This document shows, one piece after another, positions 13,844-15,427 of a stretch of DNA of 15,427 nucleotides. Position numbers and translations under genes: made by a program. Numbering within the stretch: position 1 is the first letter of the stretch; each line of letters begins with the position of its first letter. Under the pieces are notes generated by a model, which saw only the letters and a list, made by a program, of their open reading frames with translations, did not search any database and had not been told where the DNA came from. This DNA is from Blastocatellia bacterium (GTDB taxonomy: Bacteria > Acidobacteriota > Blastocatellia > Pyrinomonadales > Pyrinomonadaceae), in contig PSRF01000354.1 of assembly GCA_003175865.1 (NCBI GenBank), forward strand, positions 1 to 15,427. Reading direction: 5' to 3'.

Positions 13844-13858
13844 TGGCACCGTGCTTGC
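13844..13858 (+). promoter_or_regulatory. Sigma54 (-24/-12) promoter before the 65-residue protein gene
   Basis: TGGCACCGTGCTTGC has perfect TGGCAC and TTGC boxes with the correct 5-nt spacing (GG-N10-GC). Transcription would begin near 13870, about 89 nt before the start codon at 13959. Confidence 0.65.
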
Positions 13859-13958
13859 CGCTTCTTTGGAACAGATTGCAGGAACCTTTTGGTGCTCTGG
13901 ATCTAAACAACTTGAAGCAACGCGCTGTACAGGAAACCTACAGTTGAGGAGAACTGAC

Positions 13959-14156
13959 ATGGCCGAAAGAAAAGCGAAGACTCGTCGTGAACTGATCAAT
14001 ACTGGCACTGATAAGAGATTCGTCCGCCGCAACGAGAAGGGTCAGTTTGACGAAGAAGCGGATGTCGGACGTTCGCTCGCTCAGGACCGAAGACGGGCGG
14101 CCAAACACAAGGTTCCGCCTGGGCAAGGTGATCGCGGCGACCAAAAACGCAAATGA
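13959..14156 (+). CDS. Small basic hypothetical protein (INTGTDKRFVRR type)
   Basis: A 65-residue, highly charged protein, MAERKAKTRRELINTGTDKR and onward, with FVRRNEKGQFDEEADVGRSL, then AQDRRRAAKHK and a PGQGDRGDQKRK tail. I recall similar small proteins in many environmental bacteria, with no known function; probably disordered or nucleic-acid binding (inference). The start is ATG 13959 with AGGAG at 13947-13951 and 7-nt spacing. An upstream in-frame ATG at 13836 lies across the sigma54 site and has no ribosome site, so I reject it. A strong intrinsic terminator begins 12 nt after the stop, making this a single-gene unit. Confidence 0.8.
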   Translation: MAERKAKTRRELINTGTDKRFVRRNEKGQFDEEADVGRSLAQDRRRAAKHKVPPGQGDRGDQKRK

Positions 14157-14165
14157 GAATCGATG

Positions 14166-14393
14166 TTAGAAGCGCGGTCGGGATTCCTGACTTCTCGACC
14201 GGCTTCTTTTATTAACTTTCTGGAAATAGTCGTTGAGCATGCGAGCATGGCATATCAAACACATTCGTTCCGACTCGACCTCCGCGTTCGACCTGATCAA
14301 TGCACCACACCACGAACAACTAACAATCGATTGTCTAGGCGTGAGGCGTTTGGACGCAATTCGATTTTGATTCTTTTTCTTATTCAACTTCAC
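14166..14393 (-). CDS. Small zinc-ribbon-like protein, unknown function
   Basis: A 75-residue protein with a basic head, then CSWCGALIRSN, and 15 residues on MCLICHARMLNDYF. The two CxxC pairs (about C26/C29 and C45/C48) would bind one zinc ion. The start is GTG 14393 with AGGTGA-like bases just upstream, so start certainty is moderate. The last 14 residues (rich in Arg and Ser) are encoded across the hairpin that ends the convergent gene at 13959-14156, an odd arrangement. It is divergent from topoisomerase IB. The cysteine layout and clean frame favour a real gene, but a chance frame is possible. Confidence 0.6.
   Translation of the reverse strand: MKLNKKKNQNRIASKRLTPRQSIVSCSWCGALIRSNAEVESERMCLICHARMLNDYFQKVNKRSRSRSQESRPRF
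14168..14210 (+). terminator. Intrinsic terminator of the 65-residue protein gene
   Basis: AGAAGC (14168-14173) pairs with GCTTCT (14202-14207), and GGTCG (14176-14180) pairs with CGACC (14196-14200). Only a small internal bulge separates the two helices, and six of seven bases to 14210 after the last C are T. It starts 12 nt after the stop of the plus-strand gene. Confidence 0.8.
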
Positions 14394-14522
14394 TCACCTG
14401 ACCTTAGTGCTTACAGCAGCACGTAACTGAAGAAGTTTTTTCGTTTCAACTCTGAACATGAACCGACGCCGGGTCAGTAGATACACAATTTCCGTTCCCA
14501 CCGTTACGGTTGTTCAACTTTC

Positions 14523-15427
14523 ATGACAAATATCGAACGTTTACAGACAGCGGGAATACGTCGCTTGGGAAAACCGGATCGCGGCTTTCGGTATGTCACC
14601 GCCGCAGGAAAGAAGATGACAGGTGCCGATCTCGAGCGCATCAATCAGTTGAGAATTCCTCCGGCATGGACGGAGGTCGCAATCAACGCTTCACCGAACG
14701 GAAGAGTTCAGGCTGTAGGAAAAGATGTGGCAGGACGTTGGCAGTACCTCTATCACGAGAGTCACACCCGTCGTCAGGAGCTTCGGAAGTTCCAGCGCGT
14801 AATCAAATTTGCGGAGGCTCTTCCGAAGATGCGCGCCACCGTGCGACGTCATTTAAAGCAGCCAGGACTTGGGCGTGAACGAGTGCTCGCCTCTGTGTTG
14901 CGAATACTCTCAACGTGTTTCATGCGACCGGGCAGTCAGGTTTATGCGAGTGAACATGGCAGCTACGGAATTGCGACGCTGCGCCCAAAGCATGTGAAGG
15001 TCAAAGGCGACACAATCGAGTTCCATTTCCCAGGCAAATCCGGCGTTCGTCAATATCGAATTGTGTCTGATCGTGAAGTGGCAAGAGTAATCAGGCAAAT
15101 GTTGAAAGTGCCTGCCAGGGAAGTCTTCAAGTACCAAAATGATGACGCAGAATATGTCGATGTGAAGCGACGGCACATTAATGAGTACATCAAGGAAGTG
15201 ATGGGCTCGAACTTCAGCGCGAAGGATTTCCGCATTTGGGCCGGCACCTTGATTTGTGCTTGTGCGCTCGCGCGTGAAGGTATCGATGTCACTGAGCGAC
15301 GTCCATTGAGAAAGCGCAAAGTCGTTCAGGCGGTCAAAGAAACGGCGCGAGTGTTGGGTAACACACCAGCAGTCTGTCGTAGTTCATACATTTGTCCCGA
15401 AGTCGTGGACGGTTTCGAGCATGGAAG
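14523..15427 (+). CDS. DNA topoisomerase IB, 3' end beyond the window
   Basis: The frame is open from ATG 14523 to the window end (301 complete residues), starting MTNIERLQTAGIRRLGKPDR. It matches the poxvirus/bacterial type IB topoisomerase family, which relaxes supercoils through a 3'-phosphotyrosine. The five catalytic residues can be placed: R135 (CFMRPGS), K172 (GKSG), R237 (KDFRIWAGT), N280 (LGNTPAVC) and Y289 (CRSSYICPEVV). The N-terminal clamp domain occupies about 1-85. Only the C-terminal few tens of residues are missing. No clear ribosome site precedes the ATG, so the start rests on family length and on the N-terminal match (LRIPPAWTEVAI). Confidence 0.95.
   Translation, partial: MTNIERLQTAGIRRLGKPDRGFRYVTAAGKKMTGADLERINQLRIPPAWTEVAINASPNGRVQAVGKDVAGRWQYLYHESHTRRQELRKFQRVIKFAEALPKMRATVRRHLKQPGLGRERVLASVLRILSTCFMRPGSQVYASEHGSYGIATLRPKHVKVKGDTIEFHFPGKSGVRQYRIVSDREVARVIRQMLKVPAREVFKYQNDDAEYVDVKRRHINEYIKEVMGSNFSAKDFRIWAGTLICACALAREGIDVTERRPLRKRKVVQAVKETARVLGNTPAVCRSSYICPEVVDGFEHG

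Noticed and set aside
13836..13958. 41-codon upstream extension of the 65-residue protein
   Set aside because: It would start before the predicted transcription start near 13870. The AGGAG at 13947-13951 supports ATG 13959.
13718..14032. 105-codon upstream extension of the coiled-coil protein gene
   Set aside because: A ribosome site marks ATG 13717. The extension runs antisense through both sigma54 sites and the start of the 13959 gene, with noise-like residues.
14510..14878. 122-codon plus-strand frame
   Set aside because: It is an out-of-frame shadow of topoisomerase IB, whose frame has all five catalytic residues.

Overview
The window carries a compact gas-vesicle (gvp) operon on the minus strand, followed by two sensor kinases, and next to it a block of small stress-type genes, a radical SAM enzyme and the start of a type IB DNA topoisomerase. 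No rRNA, tRNA, CRISPR array, transposase or phage gene is visible. The DNA is about half GC, with Shine-Dalgarno sites and bacterial-type domains, so this is a bacterial chromosome. Lineage cannot be proved from the sequence. The mix (topoisomerase IB, lmo0937-type membrane peptide, MPRGD-type small basic protein, a palindrome built of CTCTGCG units) would fit an Acidobacteriota-like soil or sediment bacterium, but that is a guess.

Layout. 10230 down to 3882 (minus): gvpF/L-1, gvpG, a tandem ArsA/Get3-type ATPase, gvpF/L-2, gvpS, gvpF/L-3, gvpK, gvpJ, gvpA. The first seven genes are tightly coupled (overlaps or gaps of 3 nt or less). gvpJ and gvpA are set apart by 82 and 107 nt gaps, each holding a hairpin. 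3840 down to 1: a GAF-PAS-PAS histidine kinase and a REC-kinase-REC hybrid kinase that runs off the window. 10231-10702 is the operon's upstream region, with a candidate sigma70-type promoter and a candidate operator. 10703-10849 (plus) is a 48-residue membrane peptide. 12541 down to 10883 (minus) is a B12-binding/radical SAM protein. From 12883 to 14393 lie five small proteins on both strands. 14523 to the end (plus) is topoisomerase IB.

How it may work. GvpA builds the vesicle wall. GvpJ, GvpS, GvpK, GvpG and three GvpF/L paralogues are the expected assembly set. GvpN and GvpO are not in the cluster; the only NTPase in it is the two-P-loop ArsA/Get3-like protein, which may supply the energy or chaperone step for GvpA. 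The two kinases directly after gvpA lack a DNA-binding output domain, so any regulator they feed lies elsewhere.

The least expected regulatory signal is three -24/-12 (sigma54) promoter matches, each correctly placed and oriented before a small stress-type gene: 10640-10655 (+), 13756-13771 (-) and 13844-13858 (+). They suggest that the small genes around the gvp operon form a sigma54-controlled set.
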